8,491 nt of DNA from Gammaproteobacteria bacterium (lineage in GTDB: Bacteria; Pseudomonadota; Gammaproteobacteria; SZUA-229). Below the pieces are notes generated by a model that was given only the letters and a program-made list of their open reading frames with translations, was not told the DNA's origin and searched no databases. Position 1 is the first letter of the stretch; each line of letters begins with the position of its first letter. A program made the position numbers and the translations under genes. This document shows positions 1 through 5,860 of this stretch, one piece after another. The stretch is from positions 1-8,491 of the forward strand of contig DROB01000473.1 of the NCBI GenBank assembly GCA_011321985.1, in the 5' to 3' direction.

Positions 1-742
1 AACGATCGAGCACCGCGCTGAGTTCAAAACCGACCTTGAGACCGATGAAGGTATAGATCAGAGGTATCGCGCCAGCACTGAACAGGTCACCGTAGTGCCC
101 GGTATCCAGAAAACGATTATCGAGGAAACCACCTGCATAGATCACGCCGAGTACCCCTACGACCACATAGCTGAAACCAGACAGGGATTCAGTGGTCGCT
201 ATCATCAGTCGGCTGATGTGTGATTCGGGCAGGGCCAGCAACAGGAACATGGTACCGGAAGCGATGATGGCACCGCCCTGAAAACCACCGCCGGGTGACA
301 GGTGGCCGTTTAAAAAAACATAGATGCCAAACAGGATGATCATCGGTAACAGGAGTTGTGTTGCGGTCTCGACTATCTCACTTGCGGGTTTGCACGGATC
401 AGCCGTTTTTCCTGCATACTGGTTTTCTGCCTGCGGGTCTTTTTTCTCATCCTTCAATGTGTGTGTTTTGCTATCCGGTCTCCGGCGGCTACGGCGCAGC
501 AGTAGACCGACACCCGCAGCTGAGATAAACAGTACCGTCACTTCACCCAGTGTATCGAGACCACGGTAGGTCACGACGATTGCTGTAACGAGGTTACTGG
601 CACCGATCTCCTGAGGGCCATGTGCAACGTAATAGTGACCGAGTCTGGAGAGAGAATGGTTCTCGTCATAGTGTGAAGCGAGATTGAAAAAGATTACGGT
701 CACCAATGCCAGTGTCATAAAGATAAATAACCGTTTGATCAT
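1..742 (-). CDS. MbhE-MnhB fusion subunit of Mrp/MBH-type antiporter (partial)
   Basis: Membrane subunit of a multi-subunit cation/proton antiporter, read from the minus strand; 247 residues are visible and the C-terminus lies beyond the left edge. Residues 1-85 resemble MbhE, or the extreme C-terminal part of MrpA: one N-terminal membrane helix, then the motif YRGLDTLGE (59-67) and another helix. A charged linker (about 85-120) follows. From about residue 121 comes an MnhB domain with the hallmark GHLSPGGGFQGG (146-157) and several further helices. The ATG overlaps the stop of the MnhG gene (ATGA), and GGAG sequences lie just upstream, so translational coupling is likely. Subunits MnhC and MnhD would be expected next, outside the window. 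Family assignment is firm. The transported ion, and whether the module serves as a free antiporter or part of a hydrogenase-like or carbon-uptake complex, cannot be told. Confidence 0.9.
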   Translation of the reverse strand, partial: MIKRLFIFMTLALVTVIFFNLASHYDENHSLSRLGHYYVAHGPQEIGASNLVTAIVVTYRGLDTLGEVTVLFISAAGVGLLLRRSRRRPDSKTHTLKDEKKDPQAENQYAGKTADPCKPASEIVETATQLLLPMIILFGIYVFLNGHLSPGGGFQGGAIIASGTMFLLLALPESHISRLMIATTESLSGFSYVVVGVLGVIYAGGFLDNRFLDTGHYGDLFSAGAIPLIYTFIGLKVGFELSAVLDR

Positions 743-1122
743 TTCTCCGGCTCCGGGGTAACCGCGATATCATCTGTCGGCAACTCATCTATCAGTTCAT
801 CCGCCGCATCGAGCTGATCGACCACGGTGACATCAGCTTCATGGATGCCGATGCTATGGCAGGCACGAGCCAGAGCATGGGAGGAAACCGGGTTGCTAAG
901 CATGACAAAAAATATCAGGATCAAAAGTTTCAAAGCCCATGTCGGGTGCAGAAAAGACAGGCCGATCAATACCAGAATAGTGCCCAGCGTCGTCGCCTTG
1001 GTGCCGGTCTGGATACGGTTATAGGTGTCGGGCATGCGTAATACACCGAGGCCGGCAGAGAACAGGAACAGACTGCCGATGATCAGTGAAAGATTACCTA
1101 TGACACTACTGATGACGTTCAC
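739..1122 (-). CDS. mnhG: Na+/H+ antiporter subunit MnhG (MrpG/PhaG family)
   Basis: Small membrane subunit of the Mrp-type antiporter, 127 residues. About three helices are visible (roughly 5-27, 42-60 and 62-77). The family signature RMPDTYNRIQ (29-38), followed by K42-A43 and TLG, sits between helices 1 and 2, and LSNPVSSHALARA (75-87) closes the conserved domain. The acidic tail (about 92-127, rich in D and E) is longer than the core domain needs and probably cytoplasmic. The start is GTG, overlapping the stop of the DUF4040 gene as GTGA, with a GGAG ribosome site about 9 bases upstream. The stop in turn overlaps the ATG of the next gene. These overlaps make one polycistronic, coupled unit. 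Confidence 0.93.
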   Translation of the reverse strand: MNVISSVIGNLSLIIGSLFLFSAGLGVLRMPDTYNRIQTGTKATTLGTILVLIGLSFLHPTWALKLLILIFFVMLSNPVSSHALARACHSIGIHEADVTVVDQLDAADELIDELPTDDIAVTPEPEK

Positions 1123-1406
1123 TTTTTCTGCTCCAACTTCACAGGCGGGTCGGCTGTGTCTGTATTCTGAGTCCGACGGATGGCGTACAGAAAAATCATG
1201 GTGGTCAGCCCGGAGCCGATCGAGGCTTCTGTCATAGCGACATCGGGTGCAGCCAGTACCACATAAACGACAGAGGCGAACAGGCTGGAAAGCCCCGCAC
1301 TGATCACGGCACTGACGATGTTATCCAGTGACACGGCGAGCACTCCGCCGATCAGGATGCCAGCACAGAGTACGAAGGTGAGCAGACTTAAGATGGGTAT
1401 CGACAT
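1119..1406 (-). CDS. DUF4040 (MbhD-like) antiporter subunit
   Basis: A 95-residue membrane protein matching the DUF4040/MbhD family, which corresponds to a C-terminal segment of the large MrpA subunit found here as a separate polypeptide. Three hydrophobic helices fill residues 5-80. The conserved stretch APDVAMTEASIGSGLTT lies at 53-69, including acidic D55 and E60, which in this family lie in or near the membrane. A hydrophilic tail follows (79-95). It lies 6 bases after the MnhF gene and overlaps the MnhG gene by 4 bases. The ribosome site is not ideal (AGAGG about a dozen bases upstream), so coupling from MnhF is likely. Its placement between F and G differs from the A-B-C-D order of archaeal mbh operons. 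Confidence 0.88.
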   Translation of the reverse strand: MSIPILSLLTFVLCAGILIGGVLAVSLDNIVSAVISAGLSSLFASVVYVVLAAPDVAMTEASIGSGLTTMIFLYAIRRTQNTDTADPPVKLEQKK

Positions 1407-1412
1407 GCGCTA

Positions 1413-1700
1413 TCAGATACCTCTTTCCAGAAAACGAGCGACAGCGAGCACACCCAGAAAGCTGAGTAAACCATAAACCAGTGCGACATCGAGATAGATA
1501 TAACGCTGCGCCTGGTGAGCCAGTAACGCGATCAGTGCGACGGTGACGATCGTCAGCAGGTCGATCGCGACCACGCGGTCGACCGTATCTGGCCCGATCA
1601 CCAGGCGGATGATGCCCAGTACGATGCTGAAAAAAATAAGCAGGGTCGAGATGATAACCGTGATCTCGTCGAAGCTGGCCATGGTTATCACATCAACCAT
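1413..1700 (-). CDS. mnhF: Na+/H+ antiporter subunit MnhF (MrpF/PhaF family)
   Basis: Small three-helix membrane subunit of the Mrp antiporter, 95 residues. The signature GPDTVDRVVAIDLL (36-49) with D38, D41 and D47 is intact, and the last helix carries DVALVYGLLSFLG (71-83), ending in the positively charged RFLERG. The usual MnhF length is about 90 residues, so the gene is complete. The start at 1700 is preferred over an internal ATG at 1682 because an AAGGTGAT ribosome site lies immediately upstream of it. It overlaps the end of the MnhE gene by 8 bases, which supports co-translation. Confidence 0.93.
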   Translation of the reverse strand: MVDVITMASFDEITVIISTLLIFFSIVLGIIRLVIGPDTVDRVVAIDLLTIVTVALIALLAHQAQRYIYLDVALVYGLLSFLGVLAVARFLERGI

Positions 1701-2223
1701 AGATCACCTTCAGAAATTTTTCGAAACGACCGGAGATCGCTTCGGTGGCCTCGATCCGGTCAGTGCTGCTGATATTGATACAGTGAACGAACAGCGAATC
1801 TTCCTTGATATCGACCACCAGTGTGCCGGGTGTCAGGGTGATACTGTTGGCCAGAGCCAGTCGCCCCATCGGTGATATAAGTTCGGTCTTGATCTCGAGG
1901 ATGCCGGGATGGATATCGATATGGGGTGAGAATACCAGCCGCATGACCTGCAGGTTAGCCTTCACCAGCTCGCTCAGAAATACCGCCAGGTACAGTAGAT
2001 AATAATAGATGACTTTTGGTGACCAGCGAATGACACTGTAGACACGGGAAAAAGTAGCAAATACCAGCGCTATCAATGCAGAGATGAGAACACCTGCGAT
2101 CACGGTATGGGTAGCGAGGGAACCGTTGGCCACCAGCCAGATGAGTAATAGTGTCAACCAGAGATTGAGGAACTGCAGCGGTATATTGGTCGCATTGTGC
2201 ATCGGTTTACCTGTATTCCACAT
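1693..2223 (-). CDS. mnhE: Na+/H+ antiporter subunit MnhE (MrpE/PhaE family)
   Basis: First gene of the antiporter operon. The 176-residue product has two or three N-terminal membrane helices (about 18-36, 37-60 and 68-92) and a cytoplasmic C-terminal domain. That domain contains the typical MnhE segment LANSITLTPGTLVVDI followed by LFVHCINI. MrpE is an assembly and activity subunit of the antiporter. The start is uncertain: the ATG at 2223 has no recognisable ribosome site, whereas the in-frame ATG at 2202 (methionine 8) has ACAGGTAA a few bases upstream and gives a 169-residue protein, also normal for the family. I favour 2202. An FNR-type palindrome with a correctly spaced -10 element lies upstream, suggesting oxygen-responsive transcription of the operon. 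Confidence 0.92.
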   Translation of the reverse strand: MWNTGKPMHNATNIPLQFLNLWLTLLLIWLVANGSLATHTVIAGVLISALIALVFATFSRVYSVIRWSPKVIYYYLLYLAVFLSELVKANLQVMRLVFSPHIDIHPGILEIKTELISPMGRLALANSITLTPGTLVVDIKEDSLFVHCINISSTDRIEATEAISGRFEKFLKVIYG

Positions 2224-2275
2224 CTGCTCGGAGGAAGTCGTGCAAGGATGCTACAATTTTGCGGGTAGCGACATA

Positions 2276-2289
2276 TTGACCTGCGTCAA
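2276..2289 (-). promoter_or_regulatory. FNR-type box and class II promoter of the antiporter operon
   Basis: The 14-mer TTGACCTGCGTCAA is a perfect palindrome in its five-base arms, TTGAC-N4-GTCAA, close to the FNR/Anr/DNR consensus TTGAT-N4-ATCAA. On the minus strand a -10-like hexamer TAGCAT lies at 2253-2248, exactly 22 bases beyond the box, which predicts a start site near 2241 and places the box centre at -41.5, the standard class II activator position. There is no good -35 hexamer other than the box itself. The predicted leader is about 39 bases to the preferred MnhE start at 2202. The arms carry C/G at the fifth position rather than T/A, so a DNR- or HcpR-like paralogue could bind instead of FNR. 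Confidence 0.55.
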
Positions 2290-2403
2290 AAGTTTTTTGT
2301 ACCCAGATGCGATGATGTGTTCTGCACGCAGTGGAGGTAAACTATGAACGGGTCGAAGAATTTTTCTCTCTGCAGACAGGCAATATTCCCGTACTACTAC
2401 TAA

Positions 2404-2438
2404 ACCTGTAGGAGCGGATTGTAATCCACGATCAGCGG
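2404..2438 (+). repeat. REP-like element (GTAG head plus hairpin)
   Basis: The sequence GTAGGAGCGGATTGTAATCC starts at 2408 and continues ACGATC. It has the layout of bacterial REP elements mobilised by RAYT transposases: a 5' GTAG tetranucleotide, the GGAGCGG segment, then a small hairpin (GGATT and AATCC arms) and an ACGATC tail. The widespread gammaproteobacterial relative reads GTAGGAGCGG-CTT-CAGCCGCGAT; here the hairpin arms have compensatory changes that keep the pairing. Only one copy is present in the window, so repetition across the genome is inferred from the family pattern. Confidence 0.6.
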
Positions 2439-2509
2439 CAGAAAAAATATACGACCCCAAAATAAAAAAATACCGGTCATATTTACCTACAATTAGTCAC
2501 GACAAAATG

Positions 2510-2536
2510 ATAACAACCGACAAAAATAACAACCGA
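2510..2536 (+). repeat. 11-base direct repeat in gnd leader
   Basis: ATAACAACCGA occurs twice, at 2510-2520 and 2526-2536, with a 16-base period, ending 11 bases before the gnd start codon. If transcription starts near 2500, as the TACAAT at 2488-2493 suggests, both copies are in the mRNA leader. The gnd ribosome site is weak (GAG in the second copy), so the repeat could affect translation, or it may be only a small tandem duplication. Confidence 0.45.
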
Positions 2537-2547
2537 GATTTCAAACA

Positions 2548-4014
2548 ATGAAAAAAGCAGATATAGGTCTGATTGGACTTGCCGTAATGGGGCAGAACCT
2601 GGTTTTAAATATGGCGGACCATGGTTACCGTGTCGCTGTGTTTAATCGAACCACCAGCAAGGTCGATGATTTCATCAAAGGGCCGGCACAGGGCACGGAT
2701 ATCATCGGCACTTACAGCATGGAGGAACTGGTAGCTACCCTGCAGACACCACGTAAAGTGATGCTGATGGTAAAAGCGGGAGAAGTTGTCGATCATTTCA
2801 TCGACATGTTGGTGCCCCTGCTGGAACCGGGTGATGTCATCATCGATGGTGGCAATTCCCATTACCCCGATACCACCCGACGTACGGCATATCTAAAACA
2901 AAAAGGTTTGCGTTTTATCGGTACCGGTGTTTCAGGTGGTGAAGAAGGCGCACGCTTTGGTCCATCCATCATGCCTGGAGGTAACCCCGAAGCCTGGCCA
3001 CTGGTAAAAGATATCTTCCAGGCGGTTTCAGCCAAAGTCGATGGAGAGCCCTGCTGCCAGTGGGTGGGGCAGGACGGTGCGGGTCATTTCGTGAAGATGG
3101 TGCACAACGGGATCGAATACGGTGATATGCAACTGATCTGTGAAGCCTACTCGCTGATGGAGCACGCACTGGGTATGAACTGCGACCAGATGCAGCAAGT
3201 ATTCGAACACTGGAACAGCGGTGTACTCGATTCCTATCTTATCGATATCACAAAAGATATCCTGGCGATGAAAGATGAAGATGGCGAACCGCTGGTCGAT
3301 AAGATACTCGACACTGCCGGTCAGAAAGGCACAGGAAAATGGACCGGTATCAGTGCACTCGATCTGGGCGTGCCTCTGACACTGATCGGTGAATCAGTGT
3401 TCGCTCGTGTACTGTCATCGTTAAAAGATGAACGGGTAACAGCGTCAGCGATACTCGGACCACGACCAGAGGGCTCTCTGGCTAAGTCACTGTCAGATGA
3501 TGATAGAGAAGGATACATCGATGCACTGCGTGATGCACTGTATGCCTCCAAGATCATCTCTTATGCACAGGGTTTTATGCTGATGGCTGAGGCGGCAAAA
3601 GATTTTGGCTGGCAACTCAATTATGGTGAGATCGCTCTCATGTGGCGCGGTGGTTGCATCATCCGCAGTACCTTCCTGGGCAATATAAAAGAAGCTTATG
3701 ATAATAATCCGGCACTGATAAACCTGGCCCTGGATTCATTTTTCAGCGAGGCATTAAAAACAGCAGAAGCGGGCTGGCGTAAGGCTGTCATCCTGGCTGT
3801 TGACAGCGGTATACCGGCACCGGCATTTTCTTCTGCACTGGCTTATTTTGATGGTTATCGCAGTCAGCGTCTGCCGGCAAATCTGCTCCAGGCGCAACGT
3901 GATTATTTCGGCGCACACACCTACGAGCGTCTCGATAAAAAACGTGGTGAGTTTTTTCATACCGACTGGACCGGCCATGGTGGCAAAGTCGCATCGACGA
4001 CGTATGAGGTGTAA
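2548..4014 (+). CDS. gnd: 6-phosphogluconate dehydrogenase, decarboxylating
   Basis: Cytoplasmic enzyme of the oxidative pentose phosphate pathway: 6-phosphogluconate plus NADP+ gives ribulose 5-phosphate, CO2 and NADPH. The 488 residues are a little longer than the roughly 470 of the E. coli enzyme. The Rossmann fold has GLAVMG (10-15), and N33-R34-T35 is typical of NADP preference. The substrate site includes SGGEEGAR (129-136) and the catalytic segment K183-M-V-H186-N187 with E190. The family signature ILDTAGQKGTGKWT spans 253-266. The C-terminus contains the YFGAHTYER segment and a Gly-rich GHGG tail. No residue expected for activity is missing. Its ribosome site is weak and A-rich. It appears to be a single-gene unit, divergent from the antiporter operon and convergent with the AhpD-like gene. 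Confidence 0.97.
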   Translation: MKKADIGLIGLAVMGQNLVLNMADHGYRVAVFNRTTSKVDDFIKGPAQGTDIIGTYSMEELVATLQTPRKVMLMVKAGEVVDHFIDMLVPLLEPGDVIIDGGNSHYPDTTRRTAYLKQKGLRFIGTGVSGGEEGARFGPSIMPGGNPEAWPLVKDIFQAVSAKVDGEPCCQWVGQDGAGHFVKMVHNGIEYGDMQLICEAYSLMEHALGMNCDQMQQVFEHWNSGVLDSYLIDITKDILAMKDEDGEPLVDKILDTAGQKGTGKWTGISALDLGVPLTLIGESVFARVLSSLKDERVTASAILGPRPEGSLAKSLSDDDREGYIDALRDALYASKIISYAQGFMLMAEAAKDFGWQLNYGEIALMWRGGCIIRSTFLGNIKEAYDNNPALINLALDSFFSEALKTAEAGWRKAVILAVDSGIPAPAFSSALAYFDGYRSQRLPANLLQAQRDYFGAHTYERLDKKRGEFFHTDWTGHGGKVASTTYEV

Positions 4015-4060
4015 AACTTTTCGATCTTCAGTTCTACTAGTTTAATTTTTTTCTTTACAT

Positions 4061-4107
4061 CCGCTTTATGGCCGGTAGCGGTCTTTTGCTTAAGAGCGAT
4101 TTTAAGC
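4061..4107. terminator. Possible hairpins between convergent genes
   Basis: Two weak inverted repeats lie in the 139-base gap between gnd and the convergent AhpD-like gene. CCGCT (4061-4065) pairs with AGCGG (4077-4081) and is followed by TCTTTTGCTT, which could terminate gnd transcripts. GCTTAA (4088-4093) pairs with TTAAGC (4102-4107) across an eight-base loop but has no U-tract on either strand. Both stems are short, so this is a tentative call. Confidence 0.3.
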
Positions 4108-4153
4108 GGTTATACATAAGTGATATTTTCCGGTAATGCTGAACCGAACAGTG

Positions 4154-4738
4154 TTACCTCAATAACTGTTCCAGTTTGTATGCGACACGGTTTTTTGACG
4201 CAGCCGCCTTCATGAAGATGACCAGCGATTCCAGTTCGCCGATTGCCGAACGCGGGTTGACATCTTGCGCTGTCAACATCTTGATGACCTCTGTGCCACA
4301 GAGCTCGATGAGAAATTCATCATTGCGTGCAATCCCTATAGCCAGACCGATGAGGTAGGGTGTCGTCTGGTCACTGCTGCCTGTCGAAACTTTACCTGCA
4401 AACTTCTGCCAGGCTGTCGTCCAGCTCTCTCTTTCGGTCTTGCTGATGCTATGCGTGTCGATCCGCAGGAACAGGACGATGGCGTTTATATTTTTTGACA
4501 GGGTCTTTTTTTCGGTTTTTACCAGCCGATGAACTTCTTTCAGATGATGTTGTATGCAGTATTCGCATTGATAATACTGTGACAGGGCGAGTGCGATGAA
4601 TTCTTTCTGCTTCAAACTAAGGAACGTTTGCCAGTGTTCTTCGCCATCAGTCCCACTAAAAATGACCATGTGCATGAGATTCATCAGATCTGATACATGG
4701 CGAGGGAACGTGTTGTCCTGAAATACCTTGTTACTCAT
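4154..4738 (-). CDS. AhpD-like / carboxymuconolactone decarboxylase family protein
   Basis: A 194-residue cytoplasmic protein, all-helical by composition, with the AhpD-type active-site pattern. LKQKEFIALALSQYYQCEYC (42-61) leads into C58-x2-C61-x3-H65, with E46 at the position of the conserved glutamate. In AhpD this set forms a thiol peroxidase proton-relay site, so the likely role is thiol-dependent peroxide reduction or a related redox function, but many family members have no known substrate. It is longer than minimal CMD domains; the C-terminal half (about 110-194) shows no motif I recognise. The ribosome site AGGAT is present. Transcription diverges from the sulfur globule-like gene. 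A possible promoter is TTGATT (4816-4811), a 17-base spacer and AATCAT (4793-4788) on the minus strand. Confidence 0.75.
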   Translation of the reverse strand: MSNKVFQDNTFPRHVSDLMNLMHMVIFSGTDGEEHWQTFLSLKQKEFIALALSQYYQCEYCIQHHLKEVHRLVKTEKKTLSKNINAIVLFLRIDTHSISKTERESWTTAWQKFAGKVSTGSSDQTTPYLIGLAIGIARNDEFLIELCGTEVIKMLTAQDVNPRSAIGELESLVIFMKAAASKNRVAYKLEQLLR

Positions 4739-4787
4739 CTGTTATATCCTGTCTGTTACCATAGCCCGAAGCGGTAGAGATGAACGA

Positions 4788-4816
4788 ATGATTCTGAGAT
4801 ACTATTACTAAATCAA
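4788..4816 (-). promoter_or_regulatory. Possible sigma70-type promoter of the AhpD-like gene
   Basis: On the minus strand TTGATT (4816-4811) and AATCAT (4793-4788) are separated by 17 bases, predicting a start near 4781 and a leader of about 43 bases. The -35 is good and the -10 mediocre. Judged by eye only. Confidence 0.3.
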
Positions 4817-4874
4817 TCTCGTAAAAATTCACCTGTTCTCACCTCGTATTGTGGACGAAGAATGGTTTTTATTT

Positions 4875-4888
4875 TTGATTTAAGTCAA
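4875..4888 (+). promoter_or_regulatory. FNR/Anr box and class II promoter of the sulfur globule-like gene
   Basis: TTGATTTAAGTCAA matches the FNR/Anr consensus TTGAT-N4-(A/G)TCAA at every fixed position. On the plus strand a -10-like TACTAT lies at 4910-4915, 21 bases beyond the box, predicting a start near 4922 and a box centre at about -40.5, within one base of the class II position. No separate -35 hexamer is seen. The leader would be about 93 bases. The box lies 137 bases upstream of the divergent AhpD-like gene, so an effect on that gene is possible but less natural. Confidence 0.65.
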
Positions 4889-5002
4889 TGTGTTATCTGG
4901 AAATGTTTGTACTATCTATCGTGTGGTCCTAAAACAGTAGTTCGCAGGGTCATTATTTGCAACGATGTTTTTTTGTGAAAAGTTTCAATATCTATGTCCT
5001 GT

Positions 5003-5017
5003 GGAGGAGCAAAAATG
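5003..5017 (+). promoter_or_regulatory. Ribosome binding site fixing the start at 5015
   Basis: GGAGGAG (5003-5009) is followed five bases later by the ATG at 5015. This strong site rules against an in-frame ATG at 4994, which would put the Shine-Dalgarno sequence inside the coding region and spoil the signal peptide start. Confidence 0.88.
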
Positions 5018-5428
5018 AAATTATTACTTAGTGTGACAGCAGCAGCAATCCTGGCTATATCAGCATCCGCCAGCGCCGATTGGGGTCCGTGGGACAACAA
5101 CAGTAACAACAACTGGAATAATAACTGGAATAACAATGGTTATGGTAACGGTTATGGCGATGGTTATGGTGACGGTTCCGGTGATATGGACGGCAGTTTT
5201 AACTTTGGCATGAGTGGTAAGGGCCACGGCAATGCGCGTGGTAATGGTTACAACTCATATAATGGCAGTAACAACTGGGACAATCGCTGGAATAATTACA
5301 ATGGCTATAACAATGGTTACTATGGTCGTCCTTATGGACCGGGTCCTGGTTACTATGGCCCAGGCCCTAACTACCGTGGACCGGCTCCTGCCCCTGCTGC
5401 ACCTGCCCCTGCGCCAGCAGCGAAATAG
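5015..5428 (+). CDS. Sulfur globule family protein, secreted, Gly/Asn/Tyr-rich
   Basis: A 137-residue low-complexity secreted protein. Residues 1-21 form a clear signal peptide (MKLLL, hydrophobic core, cleavage expected after ASASA21), so the mature chain starts DWGPW in the periplasm. The mature part has Asn/Trp repeats (NNWNNNWNNN, 32-41), then GYGNGYGDGYGDGSGD (42-57), and the segment SFNFGMSGKGHG (61-72). That segment closely resembles the FNMSGSGRG-like core of sulfur globule proteins CV1/CV2 of purple sulfur bacteria, which coat intracellular sulfur deposits. An Asn/Tyr-rich part, a Gly/Pro/Tyr part (GPGPGYYGPGP) and a Pro-Ala tail (123-137) follow. The family call rests on composition, signal peptide and that core, recalled rather than searched. 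Other low-complexity envelope proteins are the alternative. An FNR box lies upstream and a strong terminator downstream, making a single-gene transcript likely. Confidence 0.75.
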   Translation: MKLLLSVTAAAILAISASASADWGPWDNNSNNNWNNNWNNNGYGNGYGDGYGDGSGDMDGSFNFGMSGKGHGNARGNGYNSYNGSNNWDNRWNNYNGYNNGYYGRPYGPGPGYYGPGPNYRGPAPAPAAPAPAPAAK

Positions 5429-5450
5429 CTAAAGATTCAGAGCGACAATT

Positions 5451-5484
5451 AAAAAGCAGATTGATTATTCAATCTGCTTTTTTT
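5451..5484 (+). terminator. Rho-independent terminator of the sulfur globule-like gene
   Basis: GCAGATTGA (5456-5464) pairs perfectly with TCAATCTGC (5469-5477) around a TTAT loop. The flanking AAAAA (5451-5455) pairs with the first five of seven consecutive T (5478-5484), giving up to 14 base pairs with a U-tract. The opposite strand also ends in five U, so it may work in both directions. It starts 23 bases after the stop codon at 5428. Confidence 0.88.
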
Positions 5485-5823
5485 ATTTTTATAACGGTCG
5501 GTTTTATCTTATGGGCTGCGATTACTATGAATGACGCATCGAGAAGACGTGTAGGTATTGTTCAATCACTGGTACTGGAATTTGAACGACATCGTCTGCC
5601 ACGATTATTAAGGCTTAAAGACAAGGTCGATAGAGGCGAAGCCATCAACGATGTTGATTTTGAATTTCTGTGCAATGAAGTCAAAGATGCCAGCCTCACC
5701 ATGCATCTGATAGTCAGTTATCCAGAATTACAGGATTTCTGCCTGGAGATGGCCCATCTGTGTAAGGAGATCTGTGACGAGGCTGTAGAAAATGAGAAAA
5801 AACGATCTTCACTGGCTACATGA
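5461..5823 (+). CDS. Small hypothetical protein, possible N-terminal membrane helix, start uncertain
   Basis: Function unknown. From the first possible start (TTG at 5461) it would be 120 residues with a hydrophobic stretch at 3-21 (SAFFIFITVGFILWAAI in part) followed by an Arg-rich turn, like a single membrane anchor. From the in-frame ATG at 5527 it is 98 residues and soluble, starting MNDASRRR. Neither start has a good ribosome site, and the TTG lies inside the terminator hairpin of the gene before. The body has an amphipathic, charged character: FERHRLPRLLRLKDKVDRGEAINDVDFEFL and a C-terminal LCKEICDEAVENEKK helix, with cysteines in the middle and near the end. The LKDKVDRGEAxxDxDxEFL pattern looks like conserved hypotheticals of Proteobacteria. 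It ends 37 bases before the convergent response regulator gene. Confidence 0.65.
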   Translation: MIIQSAFFIFITVGFILWAAITMNDASRRRVGIVQSLVLEFERHRLPRLLRLKDKVDRGEAINDVDFEFLCNEVKDASLTMHLIVSYPELQDFCLEMAHLCKEICDEAVENEKKRSSLAT

Positions 5824-5860
5824 TCCGGTTTATCCCTGATAATCCAGTTCGGTGACCCGT

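Larger units (their letters stand above)
2224..2547. other. Intergenic region between antiporter operon and gnd
   Basis: About 320 bases separate the two divergent genes. They hold the FNR-type box and promoter for the antiporter operon (left part), a REP-like hairpin (about 2404-2438) and, on the plus strand, a possible -10 TACAAT at 2488-2493 for gnd without a convincing -35. An 11-base direct repeat lies next to the gnd start. A 69-codon minus-strand frame (2251-2460) crosses the palindrome and the REP element and has no homology-like features; I do not consider it a gene. Confidence 0.6.

Noticed and set aside
324..569. Plus-strand 81-codon frame
   Set aside because: It is the shadow of the MbhE-MnhB gene, which carries clear family motifs on the opposite strand.
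2251..2460. Minus-strand 69-codon frame in the intergenic region
   Set aside because: It crosses the FNR-type palindrome and the REP-like element, has no ribosome site or recognisable domain, and sits in front of the antiporter operon where regulatory sequence is expected.
2969..3978. Several antisense frames within gnd
   Set aside because: They are shadows of a full-length, motif-complete dehydrogenase gene and show no domain of their own.
4994..5014. Upstream in-frame ATG for the sulfur globule-like gene
   Set aside because: The strong GGAGGAG site lies downstream of it, and the signal peptide begins properly only at 5015.
5214..5432. Met/Thr/Val-rich frame overlapping the sulfur globule-like gene
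   Set aside because: It is an alternative frame of the repetitive GGT/TAT codons, with no ribosome site or domain.
5461..5472. TTGATTATTCAA as an FNR box
   Set aside because: The spacer between arms is two bases, not four, and the symmetry is explained by the terminator stem.
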